From NCBI GenBank assembly GCA_037447335.1, contig JBBIGV010000081.1, forward strand, positions 1 to 13,642: DNA of 13,642 nucleotides. Reading direction: 5' to 3'. Source of the stretch: JBBIGV01 sp037447335. GTDB taxonomy: Bacteria > Bacteroidota > Ignavibacteria > Ignavibacteriales > Ignavibacteriaceae. The notes under the pieces were generated by a model. It ran no database searches. It was given only the letters and a program-made list of their open reading frames with translations, and had not been told where the DNA came from. Below, in pieces: positions 6,939 to 13,642 of this stretch (the first letter of the stretch is position 1; the number at the start of each line of letters is the position of its first letter). Made by a program: the position numbers and the translations under genes.

Positions 6939-8522
6939 ATGAAAAAAATTTTAATTACCGATGCGGTTGACAAGAAATGTGCTTCATTTCTTGAATCTGC
7001 AGGTTTTCACGTTACTTTCAAACCAGGTATTTCAAAAGATGAGATAATATCAGTTATTAAAGATTACAACGGTCTGATAGTAAGAAGCGAGACAAAAGTA
7101 ACCTCCGATATAATTTCCCTGATGGATAATATGGAAGTTATCGGTCGTGCAGGTACAGGTGTTGATAATATCAATTTGGAAGCTGCAACCAGCAAAGGAA
7201 TAATCGTAATGAATACGCCGGGAGGTAATACCACATCTGCAGCCGAACACACAATGGCTCTTATGCTTGCAATGTGCAGAAACATTCCGCAGGCTAATTT
7301 TTCACTTCTGAACAAAAAGTGGGACCGCAAATCTTTTAAAGGTACCGAACTGCAAGGTAAAACACTCGGACTTATCGGATTAGGAAAAATCGGGAGAGAA
7401 GTTGCTGCAAGATCAAAAGCTTTTCAGATGAATGTTATTGGTTATGATCCGGTTGTATCTGAGGATATTGTTATTAAAGATGGTATTGAGCCGGTAAGTC
7501 TCGAAAATTTATTCAAACGGTCAGATATCATCAGTCTTCATGTTCCCCTTAATAACGCCACAAAAAATATTATTTCTGAACAAAATCTTGCACTATGTAA
7601 AAACGGGGTAAAAATAATAAATTGTGCAAGAGGCGGAATTGTTAATGAGAAAGATCTGCTTGATGCAATAAAATCAGGAAAAGTATCTGCGGCTGCTTTT
7701 GATGTATATTCGGTTGAACCTCCCGACCTGGCTGATGAAATTTTCAATCATCCTAGGATTGTATGCACGCCTCACCTTGGTGCTTCAACTGAAGAGGCGC
7801 AGGAAAAAGTTGCAGTACAGATCGCTGAGCAAATTGTGGATCTCTTTAACAACAGACCTATAAGAGGTGCTGTTAATGCGGCTTCCATAAGCGGCATTGA
7901 AAACAAGGAAATCAAACCTTTTGTACTGCTCGCTGAAAAAACAGGTTTGTTACATGCTCAACTAATGAAGGGACATCTTAAGCAGATAAATATAAATTAC
8001 AGCGGTGAAATGCTTCAGGCTTTTACATCGCTGCTTGCAGCATCCTTGATGAAGGGTTTTCTTTCAAATAAAATATCTGAACCCGTTAACCTTATTAACA
8101 CGCCCTTTTACGTAAAAAAAATGGGAATTGTTATAAACGAAACAAAAACAGGTTCTAACCCCGACTATATTAATTTATTAAGTGCAGAATTCGAAACTGA
8201 CTTTGATAAAAGAACCATTGCCGGAACTGTATTCGGGCAAAATGAATTAAGAATTGTAAAAATTAATTCTTACAGCTTGGATTTAAAACCTGAAGGTTAT
8301 ATGTTGCTATATACAAATATTGATAAACCGGGTATGCTGGCAACTGTTGGAAAAATTCTGGCTGATGAAAATATAAACATTGCCGGCTTATCCTTGGGTC
8401 GTTTAGAAATAGGAAAGGAGGCGCTAACAATAATTAACCTGGATAGTGATGTAAACGAAACAATTTTAAGCCGCATTTCATCCGTTAACGGCGTAAAAGA
8501 TGTTTTTTCGATAAAGATGTAA
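6939..8522 (+). CDS. serA: D-3-phosphoglycerate dehydrogenase (long form)
   Basis: Catalyses NAD-dependent oxidation of 3-phosphoglycerate to 3-phosphohydroxypyruvate, the first step of phosphorylated serine synthesis. The 527-residue protein is the long form. The substrate-binding domain is at 1-100 and 285-310. The Rossmann domain has GLGKIG (147-152) and catalytic R231 (NCARGG), E260 (SVEPP) and H279 (TPHLGAST). An intervening ASB-type domain spans about 315-445, and a C-terminal ACT domain spans about 454-527 with NIDKPGML (460-467). The ACT domain in this family often binds serine, so feedback inhibition is possible but not shown here. ATG 6939 lacks a clear Shine-Dalgarno, and the gene begins 28 nt after trxA, consistent with translation within an operon. 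No serC or serB is in the window. Complete, all key residues present. Confidence 0.96.
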   Translation: MKKILITDAVDKKCASFLESAGFHVTFKPGISKDEIISVIKDYNGLIVRSETKVTSDIISLMDNMEVIGRAGTGVDNINLEAATSKGIIVMNTPGGNTTSAAEHTMALMLAMCRNIPQANFSLLNKKWDRKSFKGTELQGKTLGLIGLGKIGREVAARSKAFQMNVIGYDPVVSEDIVIKDGIEPVSLENLFKRSDIISLHVPLNNATKNIISEQNLALCKNGVKIINCARGGIVNEKDLLDAIKSGKVSAAAFDVYSVEPPDLADEIFNHPRIVCTPHLGASTEEAQEKVAVQIAEQIVDLFNNRPIRGAVNAASISGIENKEIKPFVLLAEKTGLLHAQLMKGHLKQININYSGEMLQAFTSLLAASLMKGFLSNKISEPVNLINTPFYVKKMGIVINETKTGSNPDYINLLSAEFETDFDKRTIAGTVFGQNELRIVKINSYSLDLKPEGYMLLYTNIDKPGMLATVGKILADENINIAGLSLGRLEIGKEALTIINLDSDVNETILSRISSVNGVKDVFSIKM

Positions 8523-8608
8523 TTTTTTAACGGATTTAAATATCTCTTGACATTTTGAAAAAAAAGGCGTAATTCGCTGTAGAATAAAATGACAGGCAAA
8601 AAAAATAC

Positions 8609-8637
8609 TTGACTAAAAAAACCTTTAATGTTATCTT
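8609..8637 (+). promoter_or_regulatory. Candidate sigma-70-like promoter
   Basis: TTGACT at 8609-8614 and TATCTT at 8632-8637 are separated by 17 bases, matching the canonical -35/-10 spacing (5/6 and 4/6 matches). It lies 77 nt before ATG 8714 in the 191-nt gap after serA, and would drive the secreted Asp-box protein. The Bacteroidetes-type -7 motif TAnnTTTG is not evident here. AT-rich DNA makes chance matches likely. Confidence 0.4.
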
Positions 8638-8713
8638 AACTCCGTTGGTTTCAGTAAAACGGAAAATTTTCCTAATTCAAATAATCTAACCATAAAATAA
8701 CGAGGAGATCGTC

Positions 8714-10495
8714 ATGCTGAGAAAGATTACCATGTTCGTTTTTTGTTCACTGTTCTTTTCTAGTTTGATTTTTGCGCAGTCTCAACCTGTCACGGTTGTT
8801 ACAGGCGAAGAAACACAAGCTAGTGAAATCAAATCTAATATTGACCCTCATAGTATTGTGTTCGAAAGCAGAACCATTCAGGGAAGTCTCTTTTCCTGGA
8901 CTATGAATAGTATGACCGACTTAACATCCGGTTATGACCTTCAGTCCAATGGTTCAACACAGCAGCTTTGGTATGATTTTACAAACGATGCACTAAATGC
9001 TGTATTTACAACATCACAGGAGGCTGCCGCATGGGCAGACAGAACCTGCAGCTACCTCCACAGTGGTGATGGCGGAACTACCTGGGCCTATGTAGGTGAC
9101 GTTCCTCCTTCTGCTCCTGGTGGTGGTGCAAGGTCTGGATTCCCTGCAATCCACGGATTATCATTCGGTTCTGTTGTAATTTCTAATCACAGTAATCTTG
9201 GTGGCGGGACCACAAGAACCCAGTTATTCATCAATAGTACCTCAGGCGCTTATGACTTTGTTAACTTCGACCCGGGTGTTACCACTGATGGCGGAGCCAT
9301 CTGGCCCAAATTAGGTGTCAGCAATAGTAATGTGGTTATTGTTGGTGCTTCTATTAGCGGCGGTACAGGTAACTGGGACAATACTTTTGATCTTAACACC
9401 GGTAATTTCAGTGTATGGCAGTCTAATCCGATTGGAAATCAGGCTGAAACCTATCAATTTGCTACTTCTGTTGGCGGTAAAATAGGTAATGCATTCGTAG
9501 GCACGATGGGAGACGCTTATTTCAGAGAATCAACTGACAACGGACTTACCTGGGGCACTCCAATAAAGATTTTTGAACCATTTATTGACGTAATTCTTCC
9601 TGCCGGTGATACTGTATACGCAGGTACTATGAGAGGAATCAGTGTTCAGTATATCGGCGAAAGTCCTAAAGTTGTTATTGAAGTTTATCGTGTAGGGCCA
9701 GCATTTACTACTTATTATCCTGCATTCCCTTCAGATGTTTATTTCTGGAGCCCGGATGTAAATGGTGGAGATGCATTCATTATTGCTGACTCAACTAATG
9801 TTCCGTACTATCCAAACCAGGGTATTGTTCCTGTATTTCAGGCAATTAACCGTCCTGTTATAGGAAAGGCACAGGATGATAGAGCGCTATTTGTTGCTTT
9901 CTATGCAACAGATCAGGATATCGCTACTACTGCTGATACTACCCGTTTTATGTCCGGTTACTTCATGATGTCGGAAGATAGCGGAAAAACCTGGACAGCT
10001 CCTGAAATGTTTACACCTATGAACACAACTCCACGCCTGGACTGGAGATGGGTAAGTATTGCTCCTGTTAATCCGGTTAATGGCGATATTGCTACAGTTC
10101 ATCTGGTAATAAGTGGCGATCCAACCGCCGGAAGCCAGGTAAATGGCGCACCCGCTGGTGTTACAGCTAAATTCTATCACTTCACTGCAAATATTCCTTT
10201 AATATCGAGTGTTGAAGATCAGTTAAATCTTACTACATTTGAGTTAAGTCAGAACTATCCGAATCCTTTCAACCCTTCCACCAAAATATCTTATACACTT
10301 GGTGAAAGAAGCAATGTAACTTTGAAAGTATTTGATGTTCTCGGTAGAGAAGTTGCATCCTTAGTAAATACAACTCAGGAAGCAGGAAAGCATGAAGTTA
10401 ATTTCGATGCTCAGAATTTATCATCCGGTCTGTATATCTATACACTATCAGCCGGTAGCTTTAAACAATCAAAGAAAATGATGCTCTTGAAATAA
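8714..10495 (+). CDS. Secreted Asp-box propeller protein with type IX sorting domain
   Basis: A 593-residue exported protein. Residues 1-21 form a signal peptide (MLRKITMFVF, hydrophobic core, FAQ cleavage region). Three Asp-box (BNR) motifs of the S-x-D-x-G-x-T-W form occur: SGDGGTTW (117-124), STDNGLTW (273-280) and SEDSGKTW (420-427), indicating a sialidase-like beta-propeller. No sialidase catalytic arginine set could be placed, so enzymatic activity is unproven. The last ~86 residues are a type A Por/T9SS sorting domain: NYPNPFNP (514-521), then KVFDVLGREV and a terminal SKKMMLLK. In known systems this tail routes the protein through the type IX secretion system to the cell surface or medium. 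AGGAG (8703-8707) lies six bases before ATG 8714. A terminator follows, so the gene is probably monocistronic. Role: surface protein, possibly binding polysaccharide or protein; not known. Confidence 0.88.
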   Translation: MLRKITMFVFCSLFFSSLIFAQSQPVTVVTGEETQASEIKSNIDPHSIVFESRTIQGSLFSWTMNSMTDLTSGYDLQSNGSTQQLWYDFTNDALNAVFTTSQEAAAWADRTCSYLHSGDGGTTWAYVGDVPPSAPGGGARSGFPAIHGLSFGSVVISNHSNLGGGTTRTQLFINSTSGAYDFVNFDPGVTTDGGAIWPKLGVSNSNVVIVGASISGGTGNWDNTFDLNTGNFSVWQSNPIGNQAETYQFATSVGGKIGNAFVGTMGDAYFRESTDNGLTWGTPIKIFEPFIDVILPAGDTVYAGTMRGISVQYIGESPKVVIEVYRVGPAFTTYYPAFPSDVYFWSPDVNGGDAFIIADSTNVPYYPNQGIVPVFQAINRPVIGKAQDDRALFVAFYATDQDIATTADTTRFMSGYFMMSEDSGKTWTAPEMFTPMNTTPRLDWRWVSIAPVNPVNGDIATVHLVISGDPTAGSQVNGAPAGVTAKFYHFTANIPLISSVEDQLNLTTFELSQNYPNPFNPSTKISYTLGERSNVTLKVFDVLGREVASLVNTTQEAGKHEVNFDAQNLSSGLYIYTLSAGSFKQSKKMMLLK

Positions 10496-10514
10496 TTTAA
10501 AGAGTGTTTTTCAG

Positions 10515-10575
10515 GCGGATGGCAGAACAGGTTATTTTCTTGCTTAAGCCATCCGCATTTTAATTTATTTAATTT
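10515..10575 (+). terminator. Intrinsic terminator
   Basis: A perfect 9-bp inverted repeat, GCGGATGGC (10515-10523) with GCCATCCGC (10548-10556), encloses a 24-nt loop and is followed by T-rich DNA (10558-10576). It begins 19 nt after the stop of the Asp-box gene. The GC-rich stem stands out against AT-rich surroundings, and the position fits transcription end for that gene. The loop is longer than typical. Confidence 0.75.
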
Positions 10576-10582
10576 TAAAATA

Positions 10583-10598
10583 GTAACATAACTGTTAC
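10583..10598. promoter_or_regulatory. Inverted repeat, operator candidate
   Basis: GTAACA (10583-10588) and TGTTAC (10593-10598) form a perfect 6-bp dyad around TAAC, 42 nt before the ATG of the TonB-dependent receptor and just after the terminator stem. Its size and spacing resemble a binding site for a dimeric regulator. A chance palindrome in AT-rich DNA is quite possible, and no regulator gene is nearby. Confidence 0.25.
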
Positions 10599-10640
10599 AG
10601 TAAATAAAACAGACCATTATAAATATTTGGTGGAGAAGAG

Positions 10641-13580
10641 ATGAAAACTTTAATTACAAATCCATTATTGCTGTTGCTTTTTCTCACCTTTACCGTTCCA
10701 TTACTTCCCCAGGCTGGCGTTGGAAAGTTGAGCGGTAGAGTAATCGATGCCGCAACAAAAGAACCTTTAATTGGCGCTAATGTCCTGATTATGGATACAC
10801 AGGCGGGTGCAGCAACAAGCATTAACGGAGAATATTTTATTCTCAATATTAGTCCCGGTGTTTACACGATTAGAGCCAGCTTCGTTGGATATGCACCAAG
10901 GACAATTGAGAATGTTCGTATTGTTGCAAACCTGACTTATGATTTGAATATAGAACTAACTACAGATTTTACACTTGACGAAATTGTAGTAATTGACAGA
11001 AAACTGTTCGAGGAAAAAGCTACTAATACTGTTAAAGTGTTCGACTCAGAGCAAATTGCACGGCTTCCTGTACGAGGCATTTCCAATATTGCTTCTTTAC
11101 AATCAGGTGTTGTAATACAGGAAGGCAGTGGCGGACAATCAGGTAATGCTACCATAAACGTTCGTGGCGGCAGGGGCAGCGAAGTTCTTTATATTGTTGA
11201 TGGTGTTCCGCAGAACAACTTATACAACAGGTCTTCTGCTACGCAGGTGAGTAACATTGCTATTGAGCAGATATCATTCCAGGTTGGCGGCTATGAAGCT
11301 AAGTATGGACAGGCTCAATCCGGTATTGTTAACGTAACCACAAAATCAGGCGCCCCTACATACAGCATTCTTGCAGATGTGGTCAGCTCAACATTTACTG
11401 ATGATTATGGCTATAATATCTATTCCGGAACTATGAGCGGTCCGATCATCCCCGGTAATTCGCAGCATACATTTTTCTTTGCAGGTGAAAGACAATGGTC
11501 TTTGGATGATAGTCCGCCAGCTATTCCTTTTGAATTTGAGAGTACCGGTAATTCTTATAATTATACACCGGATAACAGAGCTGAAGCCTGGAGAATTTCC
11601 GGCAGAACAACCCACCGGCTTGGTGATTTCACCGTTAATTTAAGTGGTTTATATAATAAACGACTCTACAAACTATTCAGCGTCAGCAGTACAGTTTCAA
11701 CTATGCGTTTTATGAAAAACAATACCGCATTTAATGATGAATTCAGCCAGGAGAATGCTTCTTTCAGTGCAAGGATCAGTCAAACTTTCGGCGGGAATGC
11801 GTTCTGGAATTTGAATCTTGGCTACAGGCTCTTTGAGTTCGAAAGATATAACCCCTTCTTCAAAAGAGATCTTATGGCATATGGCGATAGCGTAAGATGG
11901 ATAAATGATCTTGGTGTTCATTTGGTAGGAAGCGGGCGTAGAACTGCACGTGTAGATGAGAATGGCGTACCGCTTTTAAGTCCATTCGGTGCTCCTATAG
12001 CAGCTGATCTGGATGCCAACGGCGTTTTCAGACCCTACGGCTGGGCAATCGGTCTCTATCAGAGAAGAGGCAATGATGCTGTAACGATTGATGCAGATTT
12101 AACTGCACAGATGGGCAGGCACCTTCTCGAATTCGGTGTTGGAATATCGCAAACTACGGTTAGAGGGTATGGCATTTTCGCCTTCCAGCTAGCTCACCCC
12201 GATAGGGCGAATTTGAGTTTAGAGGATAAATATAAAGCCCTCGAACCCTTTGTTTATGGTTATGATGTTACGGGCACAAAAAAGATTGATTCGAAGTTTG
12301 ATGATGGTTCTCCTCTTGCCCCGATTCAAAGACCATATAAACCTATTATAGGTTATGCCTATTTACAGGATAGATTTGAACTGGAAGACCTGGTATTGAA
12401 TATCGGTGTAAGGGTTGATTATTTCGATCTCCAGTCTTATGAACTTGTAGATCCATCCCTTCCGTTTGCCGGTGGCACTAACCCCGCTGGCTTTGATATG
12501 GGTGATTTCAAGAAAAGAGAGGTTGATATCGAAGTATCCCCAAGAATTGGAGTTGGTTTCCCGGTTACCGAATCGACAGTATTCCATGCTCAGTATGGAA
12601 GATTTATACAGGTTCCTGAATTAAATGATGTTTATTATGGACCATTTGACTATAACCAGTTTCTGCCTGGCGGGTTTGACCCTCAGGGGGGTTTCAATGG
12701 CAGCCTTCAGTCTGAAGAAACACAGCAGTATGAAATCGGATTCCGCCAATTACTTGCTGATGGACAGGCGGCTTTGAACATTACAGCTTTCTACAAGAAT
12801 ATCAGAGGGCTTGTAAATGTTGAACAGAGACAATGGAGTGAATTGCCGGGTGGTGCCTTAAGAAATGCAATATATCCGCAGAACTCTGACTTTGGTACTA
12901 CAAAGGGTTTGCTCTTCTCATTTGATATATCAAGGTTGAACTATTTTGGTCTTTCAGCACAGTACACTTATCAAATCGCTGAGGGAACTGGTTCATCTAC
13001 AAGCTCAAGTCAGATATCCGTTTTCAGAAACCTTGATGGTTTACCTCCAAAGGTTATTGCACCATTGGCTTTCGACCAGAGGCATACTGCTGTTGTAAAC
13101 GTTGACTTTTACGTTCCGCCAGGAGAACTTGGCTGGTTTGAAATGTTCAACGCCAATATTCTTTTCTCATACAACAGTGGTCGTCCCTATACACCGGTAA
13201 CAAGATGGAATCTTTTAGGAGACAATTCGCTGATTGCAGAGAACACCGGTTATGTTAACTCCGCTTTTGGTCCTGGTTCTTTCAGAATAGACTTAAAAGT
13301 TGAGAAAGCTATTGCTGTTGGAAATAATATGTTGATTACACCTTATGTTTGGATCGAAAACCTGCTTGATACCGATAATATAACAAATGTTTATCGTTCA
13401 ACAGGTGACCCGCTTACTACAGGATGGCTGAATACTGATGCTGGACGTAATGCTATTCTGTTAAATGGCGAAGGTTGGAGACAAGATTATGTAGCGCTCG
13501 AAAGAAATCCGCGTAATTTTGGTATCCCCAGGCTCATAAGGCTTGGTTTGAAGATCAACTTTACAAACATAAGTTTATAA
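10641..13580 (+). CDS. TonB-dependent outer-membrane receptor
   Basis: A 979-residue outer-membrane protein. A hydrophobic signal peptide (about 1-24, PLLPQAG at the cleavage region) leads into a carboxypeptidase-regulatory-like domain (29-107; GRVIDAATKEPLIGANV), as in Bacteroidota SusC-like and Cna-type receptors. The plug domain is at about 125-236, with VRGGRGSEVLYIVDGVP (174-190) and YGQAQSGIVNVTTKSG (222-237). A beta-barrel of about 740 residues follows, rich in alternating aromatic strands with glycine turns. It would use TonB-ExbBD energy to import a bound ligand; substrate unknown, and no SusD-like partner is in the window. The terminal strand ends in INFTNISL, with leucine where many barrel proteins have phenylalanine. 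GGAGAAG (10632-10638) supports ATG 10641. A short gap to the next start suggests cotranscription with a downstream gene. Confidence 0.93.
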   Translation: MKTLITNPLLLLLFLTFTVPLLPQAGVGKLSGRVIDAATKEPLIGANVLIMDTQAGAATSINGEYFILNISPGVYTIRASFVGYAPRTIENVRIVANLTYDLNIELTTDFTLDEIVVIDRKLFEEKATNTVKVFDSEQIARLPVRGISNIASLQSGVVIQEGSGGQSGNATINVRGGRGSEVLYIVDGVPQNNLYNRSSATQVSNIAIEQISFQVGGYEAKYGQAQSGIVNVTTKSGAPTYSILADVVSSTFTDDYGYNIYSGTMSGPIIPGNSQHTFFFAGERQWSLDDSPPAIPFEFESTGNSYNYTPDNRAEAWRISGRTTHRLGDFTVNLSGLYNKRLYKLFSVSSTVSTMRFMKNNTAFNDEFSQENASFSARISQTFGGNAFWNLNLGYRLFEFERYNPFFKRDLMAYGDSVRWINDLGVHLVGSGRRTARVDENGVPLLSPFGAPIAADLDANGVFRPYGWAIGLYQRRGNDAVTIDADLTAQMGRHLLEFGVGISQTTVRGYGIFAFQLAHPDRANLSLEDKYKALEPFVYGYDVTGTKKIDSKFDDGSPLAPIQRPYKPIIGYAYLQDRFELEDLVLNIGVRVDYFDLQSYELVDPSLPFAGGTNPAGFDMGDFKKREVDIEVSPRIGVGFPVTESTVFHAQYGRFIQVPELNDVYYGPFDYNQFLPGGFDPQGGFNGSLQSEETQQYEIGFRQLLADGQAALNITAFYKNIRGLVNVEQRQWSELPGGALRNAIYPQNSDFGTTKGLLFSFDISRLNYFGLSAQYTYQIAEGTGSSTSSSQISVFRNLDGLPPKVIAPLAFDQRHTAVVNVDFYVPPGELGWFEMFNANILFSYNSGRPYTPVTRWNLLGDNSLIAENTGYVNSAFGPGSFRIDLKVEKAIAVGNNMLITPYVWIENLLDTDNITNVYRSTGDPLTTGWLNTDAGRNAILLNGEGWRQDYVALERNPRNFGIPRLIRLGLKINFTNISL

Positions 13581-13618
13581 AGTAATTATAAATTTTAACT
13601 CTAAAGAGGATTACGTAA

Positions 13619-13642
13619 ATGAAGAGTAAAAAAATTAAATAT
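13619..13642 (+). CDS. Start of next gene (partial)
   Basis: The window ends eight codons into a gene starting at ATG 13619 (MKSKKIKY), preceded by AAAGAGGA at 13603-13610, a strong Shine-Dalgarno eight bases away. The lysine-rich start would suit a signal peptide, but the product cannot be identified. The gap of 38 nt after the receptor gene makes cotranscription likely. Confidence 0.6.

Noticed and set aside
8480..8534. TCCGTTAA and TTAACGGA inverted pair spanning the serA stop as a terminator
   Set aside because: The loop is about 39 nt, the arms are short, and no T tract follows the second arm.
8297..8599. 100-codon open frame on the - strand across the serA end
   Set aside because: It is antisense to the conserved ACT domain, and its sequence resembles no protein family.
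10622..10629. AATATTTG as a Bacteroidetes -7 promoter box for the TonB receptor
   Set aside because: It lies only 11 nt before the ATG and next to the Shine-Dalgarno, which would leave almost no leader.

Overview
The window looks like a chromosomal segment of a Bacteroidota/Ignavibacteria-type bacterium. The main clues are a secreted protein ending in a type IX secretion (Por) sorting domain with the motif NYPNPFNP, a TonB-dependent receptor that begins with a carboxypeptidase-regulatory-like domain, and AT-rich intergenic DNA with weak Shine-Dalgarno sites at several genes. The lineage is inferred from these family habits, not from a marker gene. All recognised genes lie on the + strand.

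Layout: (1) 1-249 is non-coding as far as I can see, apart from a short open tail and a near-perfect 20-bp palindrome. (2) dut (250-708) and dnaE (835-4326) are housekeeping genes for nucleotide-pool sanitation and chromosome replication. (3) 4327-5514 is a decayed accessory patch. It holds traces of one or two small genes interrupted by stops, then a gene split by a frameshift into an N-terminal B3-like fragment and an HNH-nuclease-like C-terminal part. This is the least ordinary part of the window. (4) 5735-8522 is a compact three-gene block with 28-30 nt gaps: a FabI/FabL-like enoyl-ACP reductase, thioredoxin, and long-form phosphoglycerate dehydrogenase (serA). (5) 8714-10495 encodes a signal-peptide-bearing Asp-box (BNR-type) propeller protein with a type IX sorting domain. 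A sigma-70-like promoter candidate precedes it and a good intrinsic terminator follows it. (6) 10641-13580 encodes a TonB-dependent outer-membrane receptor. (7) The first eight codons of another gene, with a strong Shine-Dalgarno, start at 13619 and are probably cotranscribed with the receptor.

Functionally the window joins DNA replication and dUTP control, a small biosynthetic and redox operon, and two cell-envelope genes (a secreted surface protein and an outer-membrane receptor). I found no tRNA, rRNA, CRISPR array, insertion sequence or intact novel system. The best candidate for something undescribed is the broken B3-like/HNH module and its small overlapping partner at 4415-5514. It appears to be a remnant, and I cannot assign its original role from sequence alone.
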